Positions 53,151-60,721 of a stretch of DNA of 64,000 nucleotides are shown piece after piece. The notes beneath the pieces were generated by a model. That model was not told the origin of the DNA. It ran no database searches and saw only the letters and a program-made list of their open reading frames with translations. A program made the translations under genes and the position numbers. This stretch comes from Streptomyces sp. NBC_00440 (GTDB taxonomy: Bacteria; Actinomycetota; Actinomycetes; Streptomycetales; Streptomycetaceae): positions 5,215,501 through 5,279,500 of the forward strand of contig NZ_CP107921.1 of NCBI RefSeq assembly GCF_036014215.1. The letters are read 5' to 3'. How positions within the stretch are numbered: position 1 is the stretch's first letter; the number at the start of each line of letters is the position of its first letter.

Positions 53151-53953
53151 GGAAGCAGCCAATCGATCGGGTGCTGCCCGGCGAGGTGCACGGCGCCCGA
53201 GGCCGGGGTCATGGAGTCGAGCGCGTACGGCGGTCCGCCGGCGGACGACCACGCGTAACCCGACTTCGTGGCGGAGGACTTGACCAGCTTCACGAGGACC
53301 GCGACCGTCGGGCCGCCCTTCGTGAACTGCCCGGCCAGCTGTTTGTCACCGAGGAAGCCGGCTATCTGCTGCTGGGTCTGCGCGCCGTGCCCCACGGCCT
53401 GTACGCGGCCCCGCAGCATCCCGTACTGCTGTTCCGGCGCCGACTGGACGGTGAGATCGACGTCAGCGCCGACCGGCACGGTCCCCGCGCTGTCCGCGGG
53501 GACGTAGACCATGGCGAGGAGGGGATCCCCGGCGCTGCGGGTCTTCTCCACGGTGGCGACATCGGCGCCGGTGGTCACGACCGTGCCGATCCCGGCCGAC
53601 AGTGTGGTGACCCGGCCCGCGTCGATGGCGCGGACGAGCCGGTCGCCCTGCTCCGTACGGACCTTGAGGACGGGCGCGCCGGCGGCCAGGCGCTGTCCTT
53701 CCTTGGCGAGCACGCCCGTGACCTGACCGGTGACGGGGCTCTGGAGGACGTAACTGCCCTGCGCGTGCGTCAGGATGCCGGGTGCGCGGAGGGTCGACGA
53801 CACCGACCCGGTGACCGCCCACACGGACGCGGCGGCCATCACGACGACCGTCACGACCAGGGCGAGCAGTCCCTGCGGTCTGGCGAGCCGCACGGGAAGG
53901 TCGAGTTCCTCGGGCGACTGCAGCTTGGACAGGGCCTGTTGGCGGAACTGCAC
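53147..53953 (-). CDS. HlyD-like membrane fusion protein of the bacteriocin export system
   Basis: A 268-residue accessory protein of the NHLP secretion type. A short cytosolic N-terminus (MQFRQQALSKLQSPEELDLPV) precedes one transmembrane helix (GLLALVVTVVVMAAASVWAV) and a biotinyl-lipoyl-like beta domain (SPVTGQVTGVLAKEGQRLAAG) outside. The GTG at 53953 has GGGAAG seven bases upstream. It is coupled to the C39 exporter and lies after a hairpin that separates it from the precursor gene. Confidence 0.9.
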   Translation of the reverse strand: MQFRQQALSKLQSPEELDLPVRLARPQGLLALVVTVVVMAAASVWAVTGSVSSTLRAPGILTHAQGSYVLQSPVTGQVTGVLAKEGQRLAAGAPVLKVRTEQGDRLVRAIDAGRVTTLSAGIGTVVTTGADVATVEKTRSAGDPLLAMVYVPADSAGTVPVGADVDLTVQSAPEQQYGMLRGRVQAVGHGAQTQQQIAGFLGDKQLAGQFTKGGPTVAVLVKLVKSSATKSGYAWSSAGGPPYALDSMTPASGAVHLAGQHPIDWLLP

Positions 53954-54009
53954 GACATTCTTCCCTTACGTTGCGGAGCCGGTGGACCGACAGGCCCTGA
54001 CGGCGCCGT

Positions 54010-54045
54010 CAGGCCCCGGAACCCTGGGGAAGGTTCCGGGGCCTG
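54010..54045 (-). terminator. Hairpin between precursor peptide and transporter genes
   Basis: A 14-bp stem (CAGGCCCCGGAACC with its complement) with an eight-base loop lies 15 bp after the peptide stop. It overlaps an 18-bp palindrome (53996-54013), so the two structures exclude each other. Such a partial terminator would give more peptide mRNA than transporter mRNA, as in many bacteriocin operons. Confidence 0.75.
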
Positions 54046-54059
54046 TGTGGAGCCGTGGC

Positions 54060-54287
54060 TCAGGCGCCGGCGATGAGGCCGGTGACCGTGCCGGTGACGG
54101 CGCCGGTGTTGACACCGGTCAGACCCGCGACCGTGCCGGCGACGCCGCCGACGAGGCCCGAGACCGGGGCGATGGAGTCGGCCGTGCCGGTCACGTTGCT
54201 GACGAGGCCACCGACGAGACCGCCGGAGACGTTGTCGAGGTCGGCGTCGGAGATCTCAAGGGTCTGAACCTGGGGGACGGAGTTCAT
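54060..54287 (-). CDS. Double-glycine-leader precursor peptide (bacteriocin-like)
   Basis: A 75-residue secreted-peptide precursor. The leader (residues 1-23) ends in the C39 recognition pattern ISDADLDNVSGG, with hydrophobic residues at -12, -7 and -4, acidic at -8 and Gly-Gly at -2/-1. The 52-residue core begins LVGGLVSNVTG and is Gly/Val/Thr/Ala-rich with many GxxxG-type spacings and no Cys. That rules out lanthionine or disulfide bridges but suits membrane-inserting class II bacteriocins or assembly into fibres. AAAGG lies 11 bases before the ATG. It is the first gene of the export operon. Confidence 0.88.
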   Translation of the reverse strand: MNSVPQVQTLEISDADLDNVSGGLVGGLVSNVTGTADSIAPVSGLVGGVAGTVAGLTGVNTGAVTGTVTGLIAGA

Positions 54288-54691
54288 GATGTGAGCGGCC
54301 TTTCTCAGGGGTAATTCGAGAAAACGGGAATCAGTGGTGCAACTCCCGCGGTGCGGAGGATCAAAGCACGATGGCCCCTCGCACATCCACTCGGAGCGTC
54401 CCCGCTCAGGGGCTGTGTGGTCACAGAATTGCGGCGGAGTGCAGGTCTGTTCACCGACCCGGGACAGCCCCTTCACGGGATCGATAGGTTCGCATTACCC
54501 GGGGCGCTGTGACATTCACCAAAGTGGACACTCCCGCATTAATGACCAACGTCAATTCTGCGGGTTGTGCGTGTTCTCGGGACGCAGTGACCGGACTGCG
54601 CAGTCGGTGTGCAGGTTCACTGGAGATGCTCATGGGGCGGCCGGGGCCGGTGGGGTTCCCGGCTGCTCGGTCCCGCTTCACAGCGCTCCGA
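54288..54691 (-). promoter_or_regulatory. 404-bp regulatory gap before the precursor gene
   Basis: No further gene is supported. The gap contains an A/T-richer stretch around 54500-54560, unusual here, with a TTGACG on the minus strand near 54555. The perfect 12-bp palindrome GACTGCGCAGTC (54594-54605) is a candidate binding site for the adjacent LuxR-type regulator. It should hold the precursor promoter and an untranslated leader. Confidence 0.45.
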
Positions 54692-54714
54692 TCACAGCCA
54701 TCCGGAGCGCTGTG
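54679..54714 (-). terminator. Hairpin straddling the stop of the regulator gene
   Basis: A 12-bp perfect stem CACAGCGCTCCG/CGGAGCGCTGTG with a 12-base loop overlaps the last codons of the regulator. It would insulate the peptide operon from the regulator transcript. Confidence 0.65.
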
Positions 54715-55684
54715 CCTGCAAGGCCATCTGGAAGCGGTTCGCGGCGCCCAGCTGGGCCATCAGGATCTGCAGGCGGCGGAAGAGCGTGCGGCGGCTGATT
54801 CCGAGCTCGCGGGCGATGACGTCGTCGCTCGTGCCGCCCGCGAGGAGCCACAGCAGCCGGCGGTCGGCGGGCGGCAGGCCGCCCGGGCGGGCGGTGCGGC
54901 CGTGGAACGGCAGGGCGTTCTGCCAGGACTGCTCGAACAGTGCCATGAGCGCGGAGAGCAGGCCGCACGGCTGCACGACCAGCATCGTGTTGTGCACGTC
55001 GGCCTCTTTGATCGACAGCGACACGAGCCCGTACGCCTCGTCGATGATCACGAGCTTGACCGGCACCGACGGCAGCACCCTCGCCTGCTCACCGGCCTTG
55101 ATGCACGGTTCGACGGCCTCCTCCAGATGGCCCGGGTGCTCCAGCGACGCCCGCGAGTACACGACACGCTGTGTCACACCGCGGGCCAGCGTCGCCAGCG
55201 CGTCGTCCGTGGCGCCGGACAGCGGGAAGTACGGCGGTGACTCGAACTGCCGGATCTGTTCGCGGGCGCTCGCCCACGCCTGGCGGATCCTGGGTCCGAC
55301 GGCCTCGCCGGTCACGACCTCGACCAGGTGGTCGTTGTACGCGGCGAGCCGCTGACGCCGGAACGACTCGAACGCGCCCCCGACGCTGATGCGCGACTCC
55401 TCGACCTCGGCCGCCCGGTGTCTGGCGAGGATCTCCAGACCGGCGGTCGGCGGAACCGGCGCCACCACGTCCCCGCCCGACCCGGCGGCACTGGCCAGAC
55501 CGGCGTCGACCAGTGCGCCGTAAGCCGTGGTCAGTTCCGCACCGTCCAGACCGGCCGCGGCGCCGACAGCACTCAGCGGGGCCGGGGCCAGTTCGAGCAG
55601 CGCCAGATAGACCCGGACCGCCGAGTGATCGATTCCCAGGAGCCGCAGGGCCTCACCGAGCTTCGCGTTCGTCATATGCCCCAT
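54692..55684 (-). CDS. TrmB/LuxR-like two-domain regulator
   Basis: A 330-residue protein. Its N-terminal winged helix resembles TrmB (EALRLLGIDHSAVRVYLALL, AAAGLDGAELTTAYGALVDAG). A middle effector domain has a phospholipase-D-like fold feel (QRVVYSRASLEHPGHLEE). The LuxR helix-turn-helix is at the end (GGTSDDVIARELGISRRTLF, RRLQILMAQLGAANRFQ). ATG 55684 has GGGAG nine bases upstream. Its position just ahead of the peptide operon on the same strand makes it the likely cluster regulator. The signal is unknown. Confidence 0.85.
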   Translation of the reverse strand: MGHMTNAKLGEALRLLGIDHSAVRVYLALLELAPAPLSAVGAAAGLDGAELTTAYGALVDAGLASAAGSGGDVVAPVPPTAGLEILARHRAAEVEESRISVGGAFESFRRQRLAAYNDHLVEVVTGEAVGPRIRQAWASAREQIRQFESPPYFPLSGATDDALATLARGVTQRVVYSRASLEHPGHLEEAVEPCIKAGEQARVLPSVPVKLVIIDEAYGLVSLSIKEADVHNTMLVVQPCGLLSALMALFEQSWQNALPFHGRTARPGGLPPADRRLLWLLAGGTSDDVIARELGISRRTLFRRLQILMAQLGAANRFQMALQAQRSGWL

Positions 55685-55818
55685 TATCGGTGGCTCCCGC
55701 CGGGGTGTCTGTCCGATCTGTGCCACTGGCACTCTTCCGCCCCGAACGCGCGCGGTGCGAGGTAGCGTCCGGGAGCCGCCGAGTGGCTGCGGGATCCATC
55801 CAGAGGAAGGTGTACGAC

Positions 55819-57231
55819 GTGGCGAAAGGCCGGAGGAACGGTCTCTACTCAGGGATCTCCGATGAGCTGTCCGCTCTGATGCGGACGGGCTGGGCGGACA
55901 CCGAGCGGCACGACCTGACGCTCGCCGAGCAGTCCCCGCACGCGGCCCGCCGCCGAGCGGCGCTCTCCGCGCGCTTTCCGGGCGAACGCCTCGTGATTCC
56001 CTCCGGGAACCTCAAGGTCCGTTCGAACGACGACACCTACCCCTTCCGGCCGTACTCGGGCTATGTGCACATGACCGGAGACCAGGTCCGGGACGGCGCG
56101 CTCGTCCTCGAACCCCGTGCGGACGGCGGCCACGACGCCTACTGCTACCAGCTGCCGCGCGACAGCAGGGACAACGACGAGTTCTGGACCGGCCCCACGG
56201 CCGAGCTGTGGATGGGCCGCCGCCGCTCCCTCGCCGAGTCGGAGCTCGTGCTCGGCCTGCCCTGCCGTGACATCCGCACGGCCGCCGACGACCTGGCCGC
56301 CGCCCCCGCCGCGCCGACCCGGATCGTCCGCGGTGTCGACCCGGCCCTGACGGCCGCCGTCACCACCGATGAGGTGCGCGACGCCGAACTCGACGAGGCG
56401 CTCAGCGATCTCCGGCTCGTCAAGGACGAGTGGGAGATCACGGAGCTCCGCAAGGCCGTGGACTCCACGGTGCGCGGATTCACCGATGTGATCGGTGAAC
56501 TCTCCACGGCGATCGCGTCGTCCGAGCGGTGGATCGAGGGCACGTTCTTCCGCCGCGCACGCCTTGAGGGCAACGCCGTCGGCTACGGCTCGATCTGCGC
56601 AGCGGGCGAGCACGCCACGATCATGCACTGGACGGACAACGACGGTCCGGTGCGCCCCGGCGACCTGCTCCTGCTCGACGCGGGCGTCGAGACGAACACC
56701 CTCTACACGGCCGACGTCACGCGCACCCTCCCGATCAACGGGACCTTCACGCCCGTGCAGCGCAAGGTCTACGACGCGGTGTACGAGGCCCAGGAAGCGG
56801 GCATGGCCGCCGTCAAGCCGGGCGCCGCGTACCGCGACTTCCACGAGGCGTCGCAGCGCCACCTGGCGACCCGGCTGGTCGAGTGGGGCTTCATCGAAGG
56901 CCCGGCCGACCGCGCGTACGAACTCGGCCTCCAGCGCCGCTTCACCATGGCCGGTACCGGTCACATGCTCGGTCTGGACGTCCACGACTGCGCGCAGGCC
57001 AGGCAGGAGGAGTACGTCGACGGCGTAATGGAGCCGGGCATGGTGCTCACCGTCGAGCCCGGCCTGTACTTCCAGCCGGACGACCTCACCGTGCCCGAGG
57101 AGTGGCGCGGCATCGGCGTCCGCATCGAGGACGACCTGCTCGTCACCGACGACGGCAACGAGAACCTGTCGGACGGTCTGCCCCGGTCGGCGGACGAGGT
57201 CGAGGCGTGGATGGCCCGTTTCGCCGGCTGA
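55819..57231 (+). CDS. Aminopeptidase P family (M24) metallopeptidase
   Basis: A 470-residue Xaa-Pro aminopeptidase-type enzyme. The N-terminal AMP_N domain (about 35-170) precedes the pita-bread M24 domain with metal ligands in LLLDAGVETNTLYTADVTRT, GTGHMLGLDVHD, LTVEPGLYF and GVRIEDDLLVT. The GTG at 55819 has GGAAGG eight bases before it. It is cytosolic, with no signal peptide, and divergent from the TrmB/LuxR gene. Involvement in trimming the exported peptide is speculative since maturation occurs at the membrane; a housekeeping role is equally possible. Confidence 0.93.
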   Translation: MAKGRRNGLYSGISDELSALMRTGWADTERHDLTLAEQSPHAARRRAALSARFPGERLVIPSGNLKVRSNDDTYPFRPYSGYVHMTGDQVRDGALVLEPRADGGHDAYCYQLPRDSRDNDEFWTGPTAELWMGRRRSLAESELVLGLPCRDIRTAADDLAAAPAAPTRIVRGVDPALTAAVTTDEVRDAELDEALSDLRLVKDEWEITELRKAVDSTVRGFTDVIGELSTAIASSERWIEGTFFRRARLEGNAVGYGSICAAGEHATIMHWTDNDGPVRPGDLLLLDAGVETNTLYTADVTRTLPINGTFTPVQRKVYDAVYEAQEAGMAAVKPGAAYRDFHEASQRHLATRLVEWGFIEGPADRAYELGLQRRFTMAGTGHMLGLDVHDCAQARQEEYVDGVMEPGMVLTVEPGLYFQPDDLTVPEEWRGIGVRIEDDLLVTDDGNENLSDGLPRSADEVEAWMARFAG

Positions 57232-57267
57232 GTGCGCTCAGCGGGCCCTGCGGTGAAGGTGGGATGC

Positions 57268-58080
57268 TCATCCGGCCATCAGCCGCCGGATGTACGCCGC
57301 GTCGGTCCGGGTCCGGTCGAGCACCTGGGCGTAGGGCAGCGCGTACGGGCTGTGCAGGGTGAGTACGCCGCCGAAGTCCGCTGCTCGAAGGTGGGCGATG
57401 ATCGCAGGCCACGGGACCATGCCGTCGGCGAGTCCGAACCAGTCGGAGGCCCATGCCCGCCGGCCGCTCGGGTCGAGGGCGGCCGGGTACCAGCCGCCGT
57501 TCTTCACCCCCACGCAGCCGAGCCAGGTCGCCAGCAGGTCGAAGGTCAACCGCCAGTCCTCCCGGCCTTCCTGCACCACCTGGTTCCCGGGGTCCGGGTA
57601 GGCGACGAACGTGGCCGGATCACGCCCGTCGAGGAGCCGGTGCGCGAGCGCGCCGGAGCTGTGCACGGTGCCGCCGTGCAGCTGCAGCGCGAGCCGGACA
57701 CCGGCCCGTTCTGCGATCTCGCCCAATACGTCGAGATCGCGCCTGGCTCGGTCGATCTGCTCGGTGACCCGAGTGTGCGGGTCGTACTTCCAGAAGCCGA
57801 GCCGAACCGTGCCGATCCCGGCCGCGGCGCAGGCGTCGAGCACGGACTGGGCCGGGTAGGCCGCGGGATCGCTGAGGTCGGTCGTCGCCAGCGGCACCGA
57901 CAATCCGCCTTCGCGGCAGCGGGAGACCGCGGTGGAGATGTCGGCAGGGCTCGTCGGGGAGGCGGTGAAGCCGTCCCGGATGAGGAGATCGACGCCGTCG
58001 AAGCCGAGATCGGCGCTCGTGTCGGCGACCTCGGCGACTTCGCGGTCGCCGAACAGCTTGGTGAACAGGACCGTTTGCAT
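57268..58080 (-). CDS. Sugar phosphate isomerase/epimerase (TIM barrel, xylose isomerase-like)
   Basis: A 270-residue AP-endonuclease-2-type TIM barrel. Barrel strands and metal-site residues appear in GFDGVDLLIRDGF, VRLGFWKYDP, VRLALQLHGGTVH (Glu replaced by Gln/His), VAYPDPGN and GCVGVKNGGWYP. It acts in sugar or sugar-acid catabolism with the enolase-superfamily enzyme and dehydrogenase upstream on the same strand. Substrate not identifiable. ATG 58080 has a weak AAAGG site. Confidence 0.85.
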   Translation of the reverse strand: MQTVLFTKLFGDREVAEVADTSADLGFDGVDLLIRDGFTASPTSPADISTAVSRCREGGLSVPLATTDLSDPAAYPAQSVLDACAAAGIGTVRLGFWKYDPHTRVTEQIDRARRDLDVLGEIAERAGVRLALQLHGGTVHSSGALAHRLLDGRDPATFVAYPDPGNQVVQEGREDWRLTFDLLATWLGCVGVKNGGWYPAALDPSGRRAWASDWFGLADGMVPWPAIIAHLRAADFGGVLTLHSPYALPYAQVLDRTRTDAAYIRRLMAG

Positions 58081-58286
58081 CTGGCGCTGCCTTTCTCTCA
58101 AGGGGCACGGCGCGGTTGACTCCGCAACTGCGAGGCGGGTGGGCAGTTCGTCCGTCCGCGAGCGTGCGGTACGCCGTGGCGGGCGCCGGCACCTGGGCGG
58201 TGTCGGATCCGGTCCCGGCGATCAGCCGCCCGGCCTGGTCACCGGGCAGTGCCGCCCAGGGTTTGGTGAAGGCCGCGGATTCGGCA

Positions 58287-58434
58287 TCAGCGGCCTCCCA
58301 GGCCACTCATGGTGATTCCGCGGACGAACCAGCGTTGGGTGAGGAAGAACAAGATGATCAGCGTGACCGCGGTGACCAGGAAACAGGCGAAGAGCTGAGC
58401 TCGACGAAGCTGCGGCGGGACACTTGCTGATCAT
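58287..58434 (-). pseudogene. Collapsed sugar ABC-transporter operon scar
   Basis: On the minus strand a ribosome-binding site and start are followed by GTG codons reading SRRSFVELS, which looks like the signal-peptide start of a solute-binding protein. Within a few bases the frame becomes ACFLVTAVTLIILFFLTQRW and then FVRGITMSGLGGR-stop, the last helix and EAA-side tail of a MalG-type permease. One deletion thus seems to have fused the first and last genes of a sugar importer. The rest of the 58081-58442 gap shows no gene I can support. Confidence 0.55.
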
Positions 58435-58442
58435 GGTTCTCC

Positions 58443-59585
58443 TCAGCGATAGAGCAGGTTGAGCGACTCGGCCCGGATACGCTCCTCGTCGACCTCGACG
58501 CCCAGTCCAGGGGCTGTGGGGACCGTTGCGACGGCCTTGGTGATGGTCAGCCCGTCGACGTACAGATCCGTCAGCAGCTCCGGCCCGTTGAGTTCGGCGG
58601 GCAGGGCGAGTTCGAGCTGGCTGAAGACGTGCAGTGCGGCGGCGAACGCGATTCCGCAGTCGGTGAGGCCGCTGGCCAGGATCTCGAGACCGCCGGCCAG
58701 CGCGGTCTGGGCGGTCTTCAGGGCGTTGCGCAGTCCGCCGGACTTGCAGACCTTGATCACGACCAGGTCCGCCGCGTCCAGCCGGATCGCGCGCGCCAGG
58801 TCCTGCGCGGAGAAGCTGCCCTCGTCGATCGCGATCGGCAGGTCGATCAGCTCACGCAACCGGCCCATCGCCAGCGTGTCGGTGCTCGGCACGGGCTGCT
58901 CGACGCAGTGGATCGTGCGGACGTGCGCCGTCCGGTCGCGGAGTCGCTTGAGGGCGGCCGGGCGGTACGACTGGTTCGCGTCGAGCCACAGCGGTTTGTC
59001 GCCGGCAACTTCCGCGGCGGTCTCGATCGCCGCCGTGTCGGCGTCCAGATCACCACCGATCTTGATCTTGTACGCCGCATAGTCCGACGACTGGAGTGCG
59101 TGCTCACGGACCGCGTCCTGGTCGCCGACCCCGATCGCCGAGCAGAGCGGGATCTCGTCGTGCACCTTGCCGCCGAGCAGCGCGTGCACGGGGACGCCCG
59201 CGAGCTTGCCGGCCGCGTCGTGCATCGCGACGTCGACCGCCGCGCGGGCGAACGGGAAGCCGTTCGAGACCGCGGGACTCAGGCGCTGGGCGGCGCGCCG
59301 TTGGAAGAGCTCGACATCGAACGGTGTGAGTTCGAGCAGGATCGGCGCGAGGTGGCGGCGGATGATGACGGCCATCGTCTCGGCGGTCTCGTAGCTCCAG
59401 CTCGGGAGCGCGCGCTGTTCTCCCCAGCCGACCACGCCGTCCTCGGTGGTCAGCTTGACGAAGATCACCGCCGCGGACTGGTCCGGCGCGGCGTCGGGTG
59501 CGCCGACAGCTCCGCTGCCGAGCACGAACCGGCGGGCGAACGGTACGGCGACCGGGAAGACCTCGACCTGGGTGATGCGGGACAT
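58443..59585 (-). CDS. Enolase-superfamily enzyme (mandelate racemase / muconate lactonizing type)
   Basis: A 380-residue enzyme of the MLE-like subgroup. The catalytic KxK is in AAYKIKIGG, metal ligands are in LWLDANQSY, HCVEQPVP and IAIDEGSF, and the second-side lysine is in VIKVCKSGGL. These enzymes abstract a proton next to a carboxylate for epimerisation, dehydration or cycloisomerisation. Context (hydroxyacid dehydrogenase, sugar isomerase, lost sugar importer) favours a sugar-acid or related carboxylate. It starts at ATG 59585, 11 bp after the dehydrogenase. Confidence 0.88.
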   Translation of the reverse strand: MSRITQVEVFPVAVPFARRFVLGSGAVGAPDAAPDQSAAVIFVKLTTEDGVVGWGEQRALPSWSYETAETMAVIIRRHLAPILLELTPFDVELFQRRAAQRLSPAVSNGFPFARAAVDVAMHDAAGKLAGVPVHALLGGKVHDEIPLCSAIGVGDQDAVREHALQSSDYAAYKIKIGGDLDADTAAIETAAEVAGDKPLWLDANQSYRPAALKRLRDRTAHVRTIHCVEQPVPSTDTLAMGRLRELIDLPIAIDEGSFSAQDLARAIRLDAADLVVIKVCKSGGLRNALKTAQTALAGGLEILASGLTDCGIAFAAALHVFSQLELALPAELNGPELLTDLYVDGLTITKAVATVPTAPGLGVEVDEERIRAESLNLLYR

Positions 59586-59596
59586 CGGTGGTCCTT

Positions 59597-60628
59597 TCAG
59601 GCGGTGATCGACCAGGCGGCCGGCTCGACGAAGCTCGGTCCGCGGGTGCCGTCGGCCAACCACTGCAGGGCGTCGCGCAGCACATAGCCCGCGAGCGCGA
59701 GGTGACCTTCGGCGGTGTCGCCCGCGATGTGCGGGGTGAACAGGAGGTTCGGGGCTTGGAGGATCGTCGCGTCGAACGTCGAGGGCTCGGGGTCGTAGAC
59801 GTCCAGGGCCGCGTAGATCCGGCCACCCAGCGCGTGGTCCAGGAGTGCTTGCTGGTCGACCGCAGGGCCGCGCGACGAGTTGACCACGACCGCGCCGTCG
59901 GGCAGGGTCTCGATCAGCTCGCGGGTGATCATGCCTTTCGTCTCGGGCACGTTCGGGACGTGGATGCTCAGGAGCGCACTGCGTGCGGCGTCCTCGAGCG
60001 TCGTCGTCCGTACGCCGAGTTCCTGCGCGTGTGCGTGCGACAGGTACGGGTCGTAGACGGCGAGGTCGCAGCCGAACGGTTTGAGCATGGCGATCAGTGC
60101 GCGGGCGGTGCTGCTCGCGCCGATGATCCCGACCTTGGCGCCGGCCAGCTCGTGACCGCGGTACTCCGTCTGCTTCCAGCCGCCGGAGCGGATCGCGCCG
60201 TCGAACCGGGGAAGCCGGCGGGCGAGGGTCAGCAGGGCGCCGAGGCAGTACTCGCCGACCGACCACGCGATCCGCCGGCCGGCTGAGAAGACGCCGACGC
60301 CGTGGTCGAGGATGACCGGGTCGATCAGGTGCTTCACCGTGCCGGCCGCGTGTGCGACCACCTTCGGGCCCTGGCCGTCGGCCCACAGCTCGTTGCCGAG
60401 CTTCGGCGTACCCCAGCTGGTCAGCAGGACGTCGGCGCCGGCGACCAGTTCGGGCAGGGTGGCCGGGTCGAGAGCAGGAGGCCGGCCCGGCTGGGCCGGA
60501 CCCGCCGCGTGCCCGGCTTCCGCCCAGACGACCTCGAAACGTTCCTCGAGAAGCCGTCGCGTGCCGGCGTCGACGACCTCAGCGGCACGTTCGGGGGAGA
60601 TGAGGGCGGCGAGTTTGGGATTCGGCAC
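59597..60628 (-). CDS. D-isomer-specific 2-hydroxyacid dehydrogenase
   Basis: A 343-residue NAD(P)-dependent dehydrogenase of the D-2-hydroxyacid family. The Rossmann motif is GIIGASSTARALIAML (an unusual variant of GxGxxG), substrate and catalytic residues lie in VVNSSRGPAVDQQAL and DVYDPEP, and the catalytic His is in LFTPHIAGDT. GTG 60628 with AAGGAG is the start. It is the first gene of the leftward sugar-acid operon and diverges from the LysR gene. Confidence 0.9.
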   Translation of the reverse strand: MPNPKLAALISPERAAEVVDAGTRRLLEERFEVVWAEAGHAAGPAQPGRPPALDPATLPELVAGADVLLTSWGTPKLGNELWADGQGPKVVAHAAGTVKHLIDPVILDHGVGVFSAGRRIAWSVGEYCLGALLTLARRLPRFDGAIRSGGWKQTEYRGHELAGAKVGIIGASSTARALIAMLKPFGCDLAVYDPYLSHAHAQELGVRTTTLEDAARSALLSIHVPNVPETKGMITRELIETLPDGAVVVNSSRGPAVDQQALLDHALGGRIYAALDVYDPEPSTFDATILQAPNLLFTPHIAGDTAEGHLALAGYVLRDALQWLADGTRGPSFVEPAAWSITA

Positions 60629-60721
60629 GGGAACTCCTTCGGGTTGGCGTGAATCTGACGGTAGGTGCACTCCGTCATGCAGGTCCAAGCCCGATTTCGC
60701 ATCAACCGATACCGTGTGCGC

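Noticed and set aside
48035..54287. Lanthipeptide or thiopeptide cluster
   Set aside because: The core peptide has no Cys and no LanB/LanC/LanM, YcaO, radical SAM or dehydrogenase gene is in the neighbourhood.
54451..54681. A second precursor peptide in the leader of the peptide operon
   Set aside because: The only open frame there lacks a GG leader and a ribosome-binding site and has ordinary composition.
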